DNA from: Mycolicibacter longobardus
GTDB taxonomy: Bacteria; Actinomycetota; Actinomycetes; Mycobacteriales; Mycobacteriaceae
Assembly: GCF_002102265.1 (NCBI RefSeq)
Contig: NZ_LQPG01000018.1
Span: 62,001-126,000 of the forward strand
Length of the DNA: 64,000 nt
Direction: 5' to 3'
A program made the translations under genes and the position numbers. Every line of letters starts with the position of its first letter. Within the stretch, counting starts at the first letter, position 1. Below are positions 54,343-64,000 of this stretch, piece after piece. The notes beneath the pieces were generated by a model that searched no databases, was not told the origin of the DNA, and was given only the letters and a program-made list of their open reading frames with translations.

Positions 54343-55593
54343 TCAGCCGTGGTAGGTGACTTGCAGATCCTTGACCCCGTTGATCCAGCCGGAACGCAGC
54401 CGTTGCGGCTCGGCCAGCTTGGCGATATCCGGCAGCTGGCTGGCGATTTCGTCGAAGATCAACCGGATCTCCATCCGGGCCAGGTTCGCGCCGATGCAGT
54501 AGTGGGTGCCCTGTCCGCCGAAGGCCAGGTGTGGGTTGGGGTCGCGCAGAATGTCGAAGTCGAACGGCCGGTCGAAGACCTCTTCGTCGAAGTTGGCCGA
54601 ACTGTAGAACAGGCCGACCCGCTGGCCCTCGCCGATGGCCACCCCACCGACCTCGGTGTCAACCTTGGCGGTGCGCTGGAAGCAGTGCACCGGGGTCGCC
54701 CAGCGGACGATCTCGTCGACGGCGGTCTCGGGCCGCTGTCGCTTGTAGAGCTCCCACTGGTCCGGGTGCTCGGCGAATGCGTTGATGCCGTGCGTCATGG
54801 CATTGCGGGTGGTCTCGTTGCCCGCCACCGCCAGCAGGATCACGAAGAACGCGAACTCGGTCTCGCCGAGTGATTCGCCGTCGATGTCGGCCTGGACCAG
54901 GCGGGTGACGATGTCATCGGCCGGACAGCGCCGGCGCTCCTCGGCCATGGTGTAGGCGTAGCCCATCAACTCGGCGTTGGCCATCGCCGGATCGGAATCG
55001 AAATCCGGGTCGTCGGTGTTCATGATCGAGTTGGTCCAGTGAAACAACTTCTCCCGATCGGCCTCGGGAACCCCGATCAGATCGGCGATCGCCAGCAGCG
55101 GCAGCCGCATCGCGATGTCGTCGACGAAGTTGCCGCTGTTCTTCTCGGCCGCCGCCGCGACGATCTCCCGGGCCGAGTGGGCGAGCTTCTCCTCCAGCGC
55201 ACCGACGGATCGCGGGGTGAACAGTCGCGACACCAGTTTGCGCAGCCGGGTGTGCTCGGGCGGGTCGTGATTGATCAGCAGCGCCTTGGTCAGTTCCAGC
55301 TGGTCGGCGGTGATGCCGTCGGGAAGGCGCATGACTGCCCCCTTGGCATTGGTCGACCAGACGTCGTTGTCACGCGAAATCTCTTTGATGTGTTGGTGTT
55401 TGCTGATGACCCAATAGCCGTTGTCGCCGAAGATGTTGCCCTCGGCGGGCTGTTCGTTCCACCAGACCGGCGCGGTCTTGCGGAGTTCGGCGAACTCGGT
55501 GATCGGCATGCCGTGCAGCAGGACGTCCGGATCGGTGAAGTCGAAACCCGGGCCGAACGGACAGGCTGATTGCGTTGATGTCAAAACGAACAC
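54343..55593 (-). CDS. Cytochrome P450, CYP125-like
   Basis: A 416-residue P450. The I-helix has LLAVAGNETTRNAM, the K-helix ExxR is EIVR, and the haem motif FGGQGTHYCIGANLAR has Cys366. Whole blocks (HPDQWELYKRQRPETAVDEI, SANFDEEVF, QRLRSGWING) match CYP125 as I remember it, so a steroid or long-chain terminal hydroxylase role is plausible. It is not part of the tuberculosis Rv0761c-Rv0767c order. The start may be GTG 55593 or TTG 55584, which has AGAGG at better distance. Confidence 0.9.
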   Translation of the reverse strand: MFVLTSTQSACPFGPGFDFTDPDVLLHGMPITEFAELRKTAPVWWNEQPAEGNIFGDNGYWVISKHQHIKEISRDNDVWSTNAKGAVMRLPDGITADQLELTKALLINHDPPEHTRLRKLVSRLFTPRSVGALEEKLAHSAREIVAAAAEKNSGNFVDDIAMRLPLLAIADLIGVPEADREKLFHWTNSIMNTDDPDFDSDPAMANAELMGYAYTMAEERRRCPADDIVTRLVQADIDGESLGETEFAFFVILLAVAGNETTRNAMTHGINAFAEHPDQWELYKRQRPETAVDEIVRWATPVHCFQRTAKVDTEVGGVAIGEGQRVGLFYSSANFDEEVFDRPFDFDILRDPNPHLAFGGQGTHYCIGANLARMEIRLIFDEIASQLPDIAKLAEPQRLRSGWINGVKDLQVTYHG

Positions 55594-55635
55594 CTCTGAT
55601 TGTCAACGGGCCGAACGGGCCGCCCCACGTCCGGG

Positions 55636-55660
55636 CATACACATCATGGCCAGGTGTATG
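55636..55660. promoter_or_regulatory. Inverted repeat CATACAC-N11-GTGTATG
   Basis: Perfect 7-base arms (55636-55642 and 55654-55660) in the 75-base gap between the SDR stop and the start of the CYP125-like gene. It may be an operator for the P450 gene or an RNA hairpin within the operon. Confidence 0.45.
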
Positions 55661-55668
55661 ACCGGGTG

Positions 55669-56409
55669 TCAACCGGTCTTGTGCGGAACGTCGGTGACCA
55701 GACCGCCGTCCATCACGAACTCCGAGCCGGTGGCGTAGGAGGATTCGTCGCTGGCCAGGAACACCACGAAGGTGGAGACCTCCTCGGATTCGCCGGGCCG
55801 GCCGAGCGGGATCGTCACCATGTCTTCGGGCAGATGTTCGGTCATCGGGGTGCGGATGAAACCGGGATGCAGTGAATTGACCCGAATGTTGTGGCGCGCC
55901 AGCTCCAGGGCGGCGGACTTGGACAGTCCGCGCACGGCCCACTTCGAGGCCACATAGGGGTGCACCATCGGTGCCCCGCGCAGGCCCTCGATCGAGGACA
56001 CGTTGATGATGGATCCGCCGCCGGCGGCGATCATCGAGTCGATGACCGCGCGCATGCCCAGAAACGTGCCGTTGAGGTTCACGTCGATCACCTTGTGCCA
56101 CTGGTCCAGATCGAACTTGCGCAGCGATCCCAGCGCGACGGTGCCGGCATTGTTGACCAACACGTTCAGCTTCCCGAACTGATCGACCGCGGCCTTCACC
56201 GCGGCGGCCCACTGCTCCGGGTCGGTGACGTCGAGGTGGACGTAGAGCGCGGCGTCACCCAGTTCGGCGGCGAGCGCTGCACCCTCGTCGTCGAGTACGT
56301 CGCCGATGATCACCTTGGCGCCCTCGCCGACCAGCATCCGTGCGTGGGACGCGCCCATACCGCGCGCGCCTCCGCTGATCAGAACTACCTTGCCTGCTAC
56401 GCGTCCCAT
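55669..56409 (-). CDS. SDR, 3alpha/20beta-hydroxysteroid dehydrogenase-like
   Basis: A 246-residue SDR with SGGARGMGASHARMLVGEGA at the N-terminus, NNAGTV, NVSSIEG and YVASK. It closely resembles FabG3 (Rv2002) in its first 60 residues and in SDESSYATGSEFVMDGG. The ATG has AAGGAAGG upstream. It lies between a DapB-like gene (14-base gap) and the CYP125-like gene, consistent with a steroid-type oxidation module. Confidence 0.9.
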   Translation of the reverse strand: MGRVAGKVVLISGGARGMGASHARMLVGEGAKVIIGDVLDDEGAALAAELGDAALYVHLDVTDPEQWAAAVKAAVDQFGKLNVLVNNAGTVALGSLRKFDLDQWHKVIDVNLNGTFLGMRAVIDSMIAAGGGSIINVSSIEGLRGAPMVHPYVASKWAVRGLSKSAALELARHNIRVNSLHPGFIRTPMTEHLPEDMVTIPLGRPGESEEVSTFVVFLASDESSYATGSEFVMDGGLVTDVPHKTG

Positions 56410-56423
56410 GGTTGTGGCCTTCC

Positions 56424-57512
56424 TTATTCGGTGGTTGTTGGCGCCGCGATGACGGCGGGCCCGGCGACCAGCGGCAGGTCGAGGGTGGTCACGATGCCGG
56501 CCGGTGCCGCGACGACGGCGGGAATCGCGTTGACGACCCGCCCGACGCCGACGGCGATCGCCGCATAGTTGTGGTCGCCGTGCCGGCTGGTCGGGCAGAT
56601 ATCGACGGCGTAGGACGGCTCGCCGGTGATCTCCACCCGGTAGGACCCGCCCGGCTGTGCCGGCTGTGCCCAGTCCGGCCGCAGGTCGCTGCGCAGCCGG
56701 GTGACGTGCTCGATCACGATCAGCGGCTTTCCGTCGACGATGCCGCTGATCTCGAACTTGAGTGCGGCGACACCGCCTTTTGCGATATGCCCGGCCGCGA
56801 TGTCGAAGGCTTCCGGCGCCGGCTCGCGCTCGCAGGTGTCGGTAATGGCATCCAGGGTCACCCCCAGCCCCTTGGCGAGTTCCCGGATGGTCGCACCCCA
56901 CGCCACACTGAGGATGCCGGGTTGCAGCAGCATCGGTACCTCGTCGAGCGAATTGCCGAAGCCCATCACGTCGAACATGACCTCGGCGCCGTCGTAGGTC
57001 GCGTAGTCGGCGATCTCCAGGCAGCGGATCTGCTCGATGTGCTGGCAGGTGCCGGCGAAGGCCAGCGGCACCAGGTCGGTGATGAAACCGGGATCGACCC
57101 CGTTGACGTAGACACTCGAATTGCCTTGCTGGGCGGCATTCTGGACGCGCTCGATGAACTTGTCCGGGATGATGCCCCACGGGTACTGCAATACGCCGGG
57201 CGCTGTCCCGATGACGTTGATGCCGGCCGCGAGCAGTCGGCAGACGTCCTTGAGCGCGTCGGGCAGCCGGGTGTCGCCCATGGCGCAGTAGACCGCGGCA
57301 TCAGGCTTGGCGTCGATGATCGCATCGAAGTCATCGGTGGCGGCGATTCCGGTCTGGGTGTCGAGGCCGGCGAGCTCGCCGGCGTCCCGACCCACTTTGG
57401 CGGCTGTCGACACCCAGACCGCGGTGAGCTCGTAGGCGGGATTGGTGATCAGCCCGCGCAGGGCGATGCGCCCGGCGTTGCCGGTGCCGAACAGGGCGAC
57501 GCGTATGGCCAC
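56424..57512 (-). CDS. DapB-like NAD(P)-binding protein
   Basis: A 362-residue protein with an N-terminal Rossmann fold related to dihydrodipicolinate reductase (VALFGTGNAGRIALRGL). The region is followed by VYCAMGD and INVIGTAPGVLQYP. Mycobacteria have several such proteins near P450 and steroid genes; their substrates are unknown, and lysine biosynthesis is unlikely. GTG 57512 has AGGAG upstream. It is absent from the tuberculosis order at this point as I recall it. Confidence 0.8.
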   Translation of the reverse strand: MAIRVALFGTGNAGRIALRGLITNPAYELTAVWVSTAAKVGRDAGELAGLDTQTGIAATDDFDAIIDAKPDAAVYCAMGDTRLPDALKDVCRLLAAGINVIGTAPGVLQYPWGIIPDKFIERVQNAAQQGNSSVYVNGVDPGFITDLVPLAFAGTCQHIEQIRCLEIADYATYDGAEVMFDVMGFGNSLDEVPMLLQPGILSVAWGATIRELAKGLGVTLDAITDTCEREPAPEAFDIAAGHIAKGGVAALKFEISGIVDGKPLIVIEHVTRLRSDLRPDWAQPAQPGGSYRVEITGEPSYAVDICPTSRHGDHNYAAIAVGVGRVVNAIPAVVAAPAGIVTTLDLPLVAGPAVIAAPTTTE

Positions 57513-57538
57513 GAGTTCTCCTGGAGGTGAGTTGTGTT

Positions 57539-58093
57539 CTACCAGAGTGGAATCGGCGCCTGGCCCAGCGGGTAGTAGCCGGGGAGCTTCTCGCCGGCCA
57601 GGCTGCGCTCGATGCGCTTCTGCATGCCCTTCGAGAGTTTGCCGGCGGTCATCAGGTCCAGGTAGAGCTTCTGGACGTGACCGAAGTCGAAGAAGTCACG
57701 CTGCCACTCGATGAGCGGCCGCCCGTCTCTTTCGGTGAGCCGAAACCAGCTGCCGCCGATACCGTAGATCTCCGACTGCGTGCCGTCGGAATCGGTCGCG
57801 ACCTGCTTCCAGAATCCGACGACCTCGCCCTGCTTGTCGTCGATGAGCACCTTTTGGTAGGGGTACTGCCAGTTGTCCAACCCCTCCATCTCCAAACCCA
57901 GTGCGATGTCGCGGATCTCGTCGATGCCGACGCACATGACGTCCTCTTTGGGGCCGATATTCCAGCCGTAGGTGGCGTCATCGGCGTAGAAGTCGGCCAG
58001 CGGCCGCCAGTCGCCGGCCGCTTCGGCGTCGCGATTGGCCTGCAACCAGCGTTCGACCCATTCGTCCAGTTGTTCGCGGGGAAAAGACGCCAT
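57539..58093 (-). CDS. NTF2/SnoaL-like protein, Rv0762c-like
   Basis: A 184-residue protein with an NTF2-like core (WLQANRDAEAAGDWRPLADF then YADDATYGW near the start). No clear catalytic pair can be named. It holds the position of Rv0762c. The ATG follows the ferredoxin stop by two bases and is coupled to it. It may be a small isomerase, hydratase or accessory binding protein for the P450 pathway. Confidence 0.82.
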   Translation of the reverse strand: MASFPREQLDEWVERWLQANRDAEAAGDWRPLADFYADDATYGWNIGPKEDVMCVGIDEIRDIALGLEMEGLDNWQYPYQKVLIDDKQGEVVGFWKQVATDSDGTQSEIYGIGGSWFRLTERDGRPLIEWQRDFFDFGHVQKLYLDLMTAGKLSKGMQKRIERSLAGEKLPGYYPLGQAPIPLW

Positions 58094-58095
58094 GT

Positions 58096-59668
<1,573 letters not shown>

Positions 59669-59672
<4 letters not shown>

Positions 59673-60496
59673 TTCGGCATTCCTTCCTCACCCAGTTGCA
59701 GGTGCTGACGGTCGGAGTCGGTGTCGCGCAGCGGAGCCTCGGGCTGCACTTCCATGTCGACGATGTGGGCACCGCGCGGGGTCTCCGCGACGAACGCGAT
59801 GGCGCGGGCCAGGTCTTGCGGGCGAAGGAAGTAGCTGTGCCGGGCCTGACCCCATTTCGCCCAGTCCTCCAGCATCGGGCCGACCTGCTCGGCGGACAGC
59901 TTCCAGCCCATCTCGGTCAGCGTCGGACCGGGATGCACGATCGAGGCGCGAACTCCGGTGCCCTCCAACTCCATCCGCAGGTTGTGCACCATCGCGACCA
60001 GTGCGGCCTTGGCCGCGCCGTAGGCACCCATGTGGGGGCGCTGCTGCAACGCCACGTCGGAGCCGACGAAGATCACGTCGCCGCGCCGGCGGGCGACCAT
60101 ATCCGGCAGTACAGCGGTGGCGAGTCGGTTGGCGCCGATCAGGTGCACCTGGATCTGGTCGTTGAACGCCTCGGTGCTCAGCTCGTGGATGCGGCCGGGG
60201 TTCATGTCACCGGCGCCGGAGACCAGCAACTCGATCTCGCCGAGCGCGTCGATACTCTGCGCCACAAAGGATTTCACCGAGTCGGCGTCGGTGACATCCA
60301 GGTTGAACGCGACCGCCTCGCCGCCGTTGCCACGGATCTTGTCGACCAGATCGGTCAACCTGTCGGTGCGCCGGGCGCCGAGTGCCACCGGGAAGCCGCG
60401 GCTCGCCAACTCTTCTGCGGTGGCGGCGCCGATGCCCGAGGATGCGCCCGTGACGATGGCGGGCCGGCGGGCCGGGGGTGGGTCGAAACGCGGCAT
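59669..60496 (-). CDS. SDR, Rv0765c-like
   Basis: A 275-residue SDR with TGASSGIGAA near residue 16, the expected SGAGD in place of NNAG, and YGAAK in the active site. It holds the place of Rv0765c between cyp51 and cyp123. The ATG directly follows the CYP123 stop (TAAATG) with AGGAGG inside the end of that gene. It presumably oxidises or reduces an intermediate of the P450 reactions. Confidence 0.9.
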
Positions 60497-61753
60497 TTAT
60501 GCCTCCTTGACGGTGATCGGGAGGTCGGCGAAGCCGCGCACGTTGGATGAATGCACCCGCACGGCGTTGGCCTCGTCGACCTGGTAGTCGCTGATCCGGT
60601 TGAACAGTTCGTCGAGCGCCACCCGGGCCTCCATCCGGGCCAGGTGTGCGCCGAGGCAGAAGTGGGCGCCACTGCCGAAACTCAGCAGCTTGGAGCCGAT
60701 GTCGCGACCGATCCGGAAGGCATCCGGGTCGTCGAAGACCCGCTCGTCGCGGTTTCCGGAGCCGGGCAGCAGCAGCACCACCGCGCCCTCGGGGATGGTG
60801 GTGCCGTGCAGCGTGTAGTCCTGCGCGGCGGTACGCGCCAGGATCTGACTCGGCGTGTCATAGCGCAGCGTCTCCTCCACCCACAGCGGGATCCGGGAGT
60901 GGTCGGCGTAAACCGATGTCAGCTGGTCGCGGTTACGGTGGCCCCAGTAGATGGAGCTGCCAAGCAGTTTGGTGGTGGTCTCGTTGCCGGCGATCACCAT
61001 CAGGAACAGGAAGGCCAGGATCTCCTGGTCGCCGAGCCGATCCCCGTCGACCTCGGTCTCCAGCAGCGCCGAGGTCAGGTTGTCCGCCGGGTTCTTCTTG
61101 AAGTCGGCGATCATCTCGTTGTAGTAGGTCATCAGATCCATCGATGCCTGGATCGCCGACTGCGGGACATCGGTCACCCCGTCTTCGCGGTGCAGCACCC
61201 CGTCGGCAAGCTCCCGGATCCGCGCCCGGTCGGCCTCCGGCACGCCCATCAGCTCGGAGATGACATCCATCGGCAGTTTGCCGGCGAAGTCGTTGATGAA
61301 ATCGAACGAGCAGGTGCCGCGCGCATCGGGCTGAATCGCGCTGTCCAGATGCTGGCGTGCCAGCCGAACCACCTGCGGTTCGAGCTCGCGGATCCGGCGC
61401 GGGGTGAAACCCTTGGACACCAGAGTGCGAAGTCGCAGATGCTGCGGGTCGTCCATCGCCAGGAACGACATCACCAGTTGGGCATGCGGACCGCGCGAGA
61501 CCGGGTCCAGGGAAACGCCGTCGCGGTTGGACAGCGCGTCACTGTTGCGGAACCCGTGCAGGACATCCTGGTGGCGCGAGATCGCCCAGAAGTTCAGCTC
61601 TTCGTTGTGATACACCGGGGCCTCGTCGCGCAGCCGCCGGTAGTACGGGAACGGGTCCTCGTGGAAGTCGTAGTCGTACGGGTTGAGGACAGGGGAGTCC
61701 GAAGTCTCGGAAATCTTGGAAGTCTCGGAATTCACTGCCTGCGAGGCCATCAT
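60497..61753 (-). CDS. cyp123: Cytochrome P450 CYP123
   Basis: A 418-residue P450. The I-helix has MVIAGNETTTKL, the ExxR is in VEETLRYD, and the haem motif is FGSGAHFCLGAHLAR (Cys366). It corresponds to Rv0766c (cyp123), whose substrate is not known to me. Two ATG codons lie in tandem. The first overlaps the TGA of the TetR gene by four bases and is preferred. An odd run of S/E/T residues (residues 8-20) precedes the P450 fold. Confidence 0.92.
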   Translation of the reverse strand: MMASQAVNSETSKISETSDSPVLNPYDYDFHEDPFPYYRRLRDEAPVYHNEELNFWAISRHQDVLHGFRNSDALSNRDGVSLDPVSRGPHAQLVMSFLAMDDPQHLRLRTLVSKGFTPRRIRELEPQVVRLARQHLDSAIQPDARGTCSFDFINDFAGKLPMDVISELMGVPEADRARIRELADGVLHREDGVTDVPQSAIQASMDLMTYYNEMIADFKKNPADNLTSALLETEVDGDRLGDQEILAFLFLMVIAGNETTTKLLGSSIYWGHRNRDQLTSVYADHSRIPLWVEETLRYDTPSQILARTAAQDYTLHGTTIPEGAVVLLLPGSGNRDERVFDDPDAFRIGRDIGSKLLSFGSGAHFCLGAHLARMEARVALDELFNRISDYQVDEANAVRVHSSNVRGFADLPITVKEA

Positions 61754-62349
61754 CGTGCTCCTGATTCCAGGATCAGGCTGACCACATAGGCCAACCGATC
61801 GGTGATCTGGTGGTAGGTGAAGGCGCCGCTGCCGGCGTTGACCAGCGCGCCGAAGAACGTCATCTCCAGGGCCGACACCTTCTGCGGGTCCGCGCCGGGA
61901 CCGAACGCCGAGGTGATGCGGCGGTGGATCTCCGCACCGATCCGGTCGCGCACCGCGCGGACCGCGGGGTCACTGTTGCCGCTGAGCAGCGCCGCCGTGC
62001 AGGCGGCCGCGACTTCGGGTTCGTCGGCGACCACCAGTGCCAGGTGCCGCAGCGCCTGGTTGACCCGGCTCGGCATCGGCTCGTTGACGTCGGTGAAGTA
62101 CGGGACCTGGCGAACCAGGTCCAGATACACCTCGGCGATCAGATGGTTCTTCGAGGAGAAGTAGGTGTAGGCGGTCGCCGGGGCGACCTTGGCGCGCGCG
62201 GCGACCGCGCGCACGGTCAGGTCTGCGTAGGACTTCTCCCGCAACATCTCCACGCCGGCGGCCAGCACCTTGCGGAAGGTCTCTTCCTGGCGCCGGTTGC
62301 GTGGGGCCGCATCGGTCGATGTGACCGCCGCCACGGATTCGCTGGACAC
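61750..62349 (-). CDS. TetR-family regulator, Rv0767c-like
   Basis: A TetR-family repressor of 199 residues from GTG 62349. The N-terminal helix-turn-helix (LTVRAVAARAKVAPATAYTY) is at about residues 45-65, followed by a ligand domain. It is the first gene of the cyp123-cyp51 operon. GTG 62349 lies six bases after TATGCT and inside the palindrome GCTGGACA-CC-TGTCCAGC, so the gene is likely leaderless and self-repressed. An ATG at 62409 would add 20 residues upstream of these elements and is disfavoured. Confidence 0.88.
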   Translation of the reverse strand: MSSESVAAVTSTDAAPRNRRQEETFRKVLAAGVEMLREKSYADLTVRAVAARAKVAPATAYTYFSSKNHLIAEVYLDLVRQVPYFTDVNEPMPSRVNQALRHLALVVADEPEVAAACTAALLSGNSDPAVRAVRDRIGAEIHRRITSAFGPGADPQKVSALEMTFFGALVNAGSGAFTYHQITDRLAYVVSLILESGAR

Positions 62350-62358
62350 CTGTCCAGC
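62341..62358. promoter_or_regulatory. TetR-type operator 1, on the TetR promoter
   Basis: GCTGGACA-CC-TGTCCAGC, a perfect palindrome with 8-base arms. It covers the start codon and part of the -10 element of the TetR gene, an ideal repressor site. The core GGACA-N2-TGTCC occurs again at 62466. Confidence 0.7.
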
Positions 62359-62361
62359 ATA
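62356..62361 (-). promoter_or_regulatory. -10 element, leaderless promoter of the TetR/cyp51 operon
   Basis: Minus-strand TATGCT (TANNNT), six bases, then GTG 62349. Confidence 0.6.
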
Positions 62362-62406
62362 GTTGAAAGTGGCCTCGCGAGGCAAGTCAGCTGGAAATAA
62401 TGGTTT

Positions 62407-62422
62407 CAACCCACGCGGGTTG
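62407..62422. promoter_or_regulatory. Inverted repeat in the TetR-aldA gap
   Basis: CAACCC-ACGC-GGGTTG, 6-base arms. It lies between the two GGACA sites. Role unknown; possibly a second regulator. Confidence 0.35.
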
Positions 62423-62465
62423 CGGGACTGCCGATTCCGGGGCTAGGGTGCGATCGGACGATAAC

Positions 62466-62477
62466 GGACAAGTGTCC
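62466..62477. promoter_or_regulatory. TetR-type operator 2, on the aldA side
   Basis: GGACA-AG-TGTCC, the same core as operator 1, 43-54 bases before the aldA start. It suggests that aldA is controlled together with the P450 operon. Confidence 0.65.
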
Positions 62478-62519
62478 ATCTTGTAATTGGGCACCGGGAC
62501 CAAGCTGTGGGAGTGACTG

Positions 62520-63989
62520 ATGGCGCTACTGGCTGACGGCGTGAGCCGGCTGCTCATCGACGGAAAACTGGCCCCCGGCGGGGCCGGCGGCTTTGCCACC
62601 GTCAACCCGGCCACCGAAGAGGTGCTCGGTGAGGCGGCCAATGCCGACGCCGCCGACATGGACCGCGCCATCGGCGCGGCGCGGCGGGCCTTCGACGAGA
62701 CCGACTGGTCCACCAACACCGAACTGCGGGTGCGTTGTATCCGTCAGCTGCGCGACGCGATGCGCGAACACGTCGAAGAACTTCGGGACCTGACGATGGC
62801 CGAAGTCGGTGCACCCCGCATGCTCACCGCCGGTGCCCAGCTGGAAGGGCCGGTCGAAGACCTCGGATTCGCCGCCGACACCGCCGAAAGTTACGAGTGG
62901 ACAAAGGATCTCGGGCAGGCCGCCCCGCTGGGCATCCCCACCCGACGCTCGGTGGTGCGGGAGGCGGTCGGCGTCGTCGGCGCCATCACCCCGTGGAACT
63001 TCCCGCACCAGATCAACCTGGCCAAGCTGGGCCCGGCGCTGGCCGCCGGCAACACGATCGTGCTCAAGCCCGCCCCCGACACCCCGTGGGTTGCTGCGGT
63101 GCTCGGTGAGCTGATCGCCGAGCACACCCACATTCCGCCGGGCGTGGTCAACATCATCACCTCCACCGACCACGCGTTGGGCGCCATGCTGGCCAAAGAC
63201 CCTCGGGTGGACATGATTTCGTTCACCGGCTCGACGGCCACCGGACGCAGCGTGATGGCCGACGCGGCCGCCACCATCAAGAAGGTGTTCCTGGAGCTGG
63301 GCGGCAAGTCCGCCTTCCTGGTGCTCGACGACGCCGATCTGGCAGCCGCCTGCTCGGTGGCGGGGTTCTCGGTCTGCCTGCACGCCGGGCAGGGCTGTGC
63401 GATCACCACCCGGCTGGTGGTGCCCCGGGCCCGCTACGACGAGGCCGTCGCCATCGCCGCCGGCACCATGGGCTCGATCAAACCGGGCGACCCGACCAAA
63501 CCCGGCACCATCTGCGGTCCGGTGATCTCGGGGCGCCAGCGCGACCGGGTGCAGAGCTACCTGGACCTGGCGATCACCGAGGGCGGCCGGTTCGCCTGCG
63601 GTGGCGGCCGGCCGGCCGACCAGCCCGCCGGCTTCTTCATCGAACCCACGGTGATCGCCGGGCTGACCAACGAGGCGCGGGTGGCCCGGGAGGAGATCTT
63701 CGGTCCGGTGCTCACCGTGATCCCGCACGACGGCGACGACGACGCGGTTCGCATCGCCAACGACTCGCCCTACGGGCTGTCCGGCACCGTCTACGGCGCC
63801 GATGCCGAGCGGGCGGCCGGGGTGGCGGCCCGACTGCGGGCCGGAACCGTCAACGTCAACGGCGGGGTGTGGTACTCCGCGGACGTGCCGTTCGGCGGAT
63901 ACAAGCAGTCCGGCAACGGCCGGGAGATGGGTGTCGCCGGGTTCGAGGAGTACCTGGAAATCAAAGCCATTGCGACAGCAGCGAACTGA
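62520..63989 (+). CDS. aldA: NAD-dependent aldehyde dehydrogenase AldA
   Basis: A 489-residue aldehyde dehydrogenase, the same length as I recall for Rv0768. Catalytic Cys293 lies in AGQGCAITTR. General base Glu259 is in LELGGKS and Asn160 in TPWNFP. The C-terminal GGYKQSGNGREMG is complete. It oxidises aldehydes to acids and, as a neighbour of three P450s and an alcohol dehydrogenase, may finish the oxidation of a hydroxylated side chain. The ATG has GTGGGAG upstream. It is divergent from the TetR gene. Confidence 0.95.
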   Translation: MALLADGVSRLLIDGKLAPGGAGGFATVNPATEEVLGEAANADAADMDRAIGAARRAFDETDWSTNTELRVRCIRQLRDAMREHVEELRDLTMAEVGAPRMLTAGAQLEGPVEDLGFAADTAESYEWTKDLGQAAPLGIPTRRSVVREAVGVVGAITPWNFPHQINLAKLGPALAAGNTIVLKPAPDTPWVAAVLGELIAEHTHIPPGVVNIITSTDHALGAMLAKDPRVDMISFTGSTATGRSVMADAAATIKKVFLELGGKSAFLVLDDADLAAACSVAGFSVCLHAGQGCAITTRLVVPRARYDEAVAIAAGTMGSIKPGDPTKPGTICGPVISGRQRDRVQSYLDLAITEGGRFACGGGRPADQPAGFFIEPTVIAGLTNEARVAREEIFGPVLTVIPHDGDDDAVRIANDSPYGLSGTVYGADAERAAGVAARLRAGTVNVNGGVWYSADVPFGGYKQSGNGREMGVAGFEEYLEIKAIATAAN

Positions 63990-64000
63990 AAACAATCACG

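Noticed and set aside
62350..62409. ATG 62409 as the TetR start
   Set aside because: It would place the promoter-like TATGCT and the palindrome inside the gene. The GTG at 62349 has the leaderless geometry.

Overview
The window looks like chromosome from a Mycobacterium of the environmental or non-tuberculous kind. GC is high, many starts are GTG, adjacent genes often overlap by ATGA, and several promoters have the leaderless form (TANNNT six or seven bases before the start codon). It carries an mce4 operon, otsA, phoPR, cyp51 with its ferredoxin, and WS/DGAT genes. Two blocks match gene orders I know from M. tuberculosis: positions 38-12517 (Rv3501c to Rv3489) and positions 49746-63989 (Rv0757 to Rv0768). 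These blocks lie far apart in M. tuberculosis. Here only about 37 kb of mostly accessory genes separates them.

Layout. (1) 38-10865: mce4 cholesterol/steroid importer operon (yrbE4AB, mce4A-F, mas4AB) and a small secreted protein. (2) 10886-12517 minus: otsA with a 57-residue partner gene. (3) 12581-24336: crotonase-family gene, two SDRs behind a KstR-like operator, ppc, a secreted histidine phosphatase, a molybdopterin oxidoreductase, a WS/DGAT and an envelope-type hypothetical gene. (4) 24446-48071: a catabolic/lipid island. It has three HsaA-like flavin enzymes (one frameshifted), a quinone oxidoreductase, two Dabb-type proteins, an amidohydrolase, a 3beta-HSD-like protein, two HSL-type esterases, an HsaE-like hydratase, a Baeyer-Villiger monooxygenase, four SDRs, an IclR regulator, a second WS/DGAT, a FadD, a KstD-like flavoprotein and an HsaD-like hydrolase. 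(5) 48361-49661: tRNA-Thr(UGU), a decayed HNH endonuclease gene and a decapeptide-repeat protein. (6) 49746-63989: phoPR, HIT protein, YceI protein, adhB, then a long minus-strand operon from a TetR gene through CYP123, SDR, CYP51, ferredoxin, NTF2-like, DapB-like and SDR to a CYP125-like P450, with aldA divergent.

How it may work together. Mce4 imports sterol-like substrates. The island supplies dehydrogenases, a ring-modifying oxygenase, hydrolases and CoA-activating steps for cyclic or isoprenoid compounds. WS/DGAT enzymes can store the carbon as neutral lipid, and PEP carboxylase can replenish oxaloacetate. The most interesting signal is a 17-bp palindrome, GTCCCGCT-N-AGCGGGAC, present in seven intergenic regions. 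It is repeatedly centred 49-52 bp upstream of a predicted transcription start, which suggests an activator regulon I do not recognise. Three broken genes (HsaA-like, SnoaL-like, HNH) show active decay in the accessory part.
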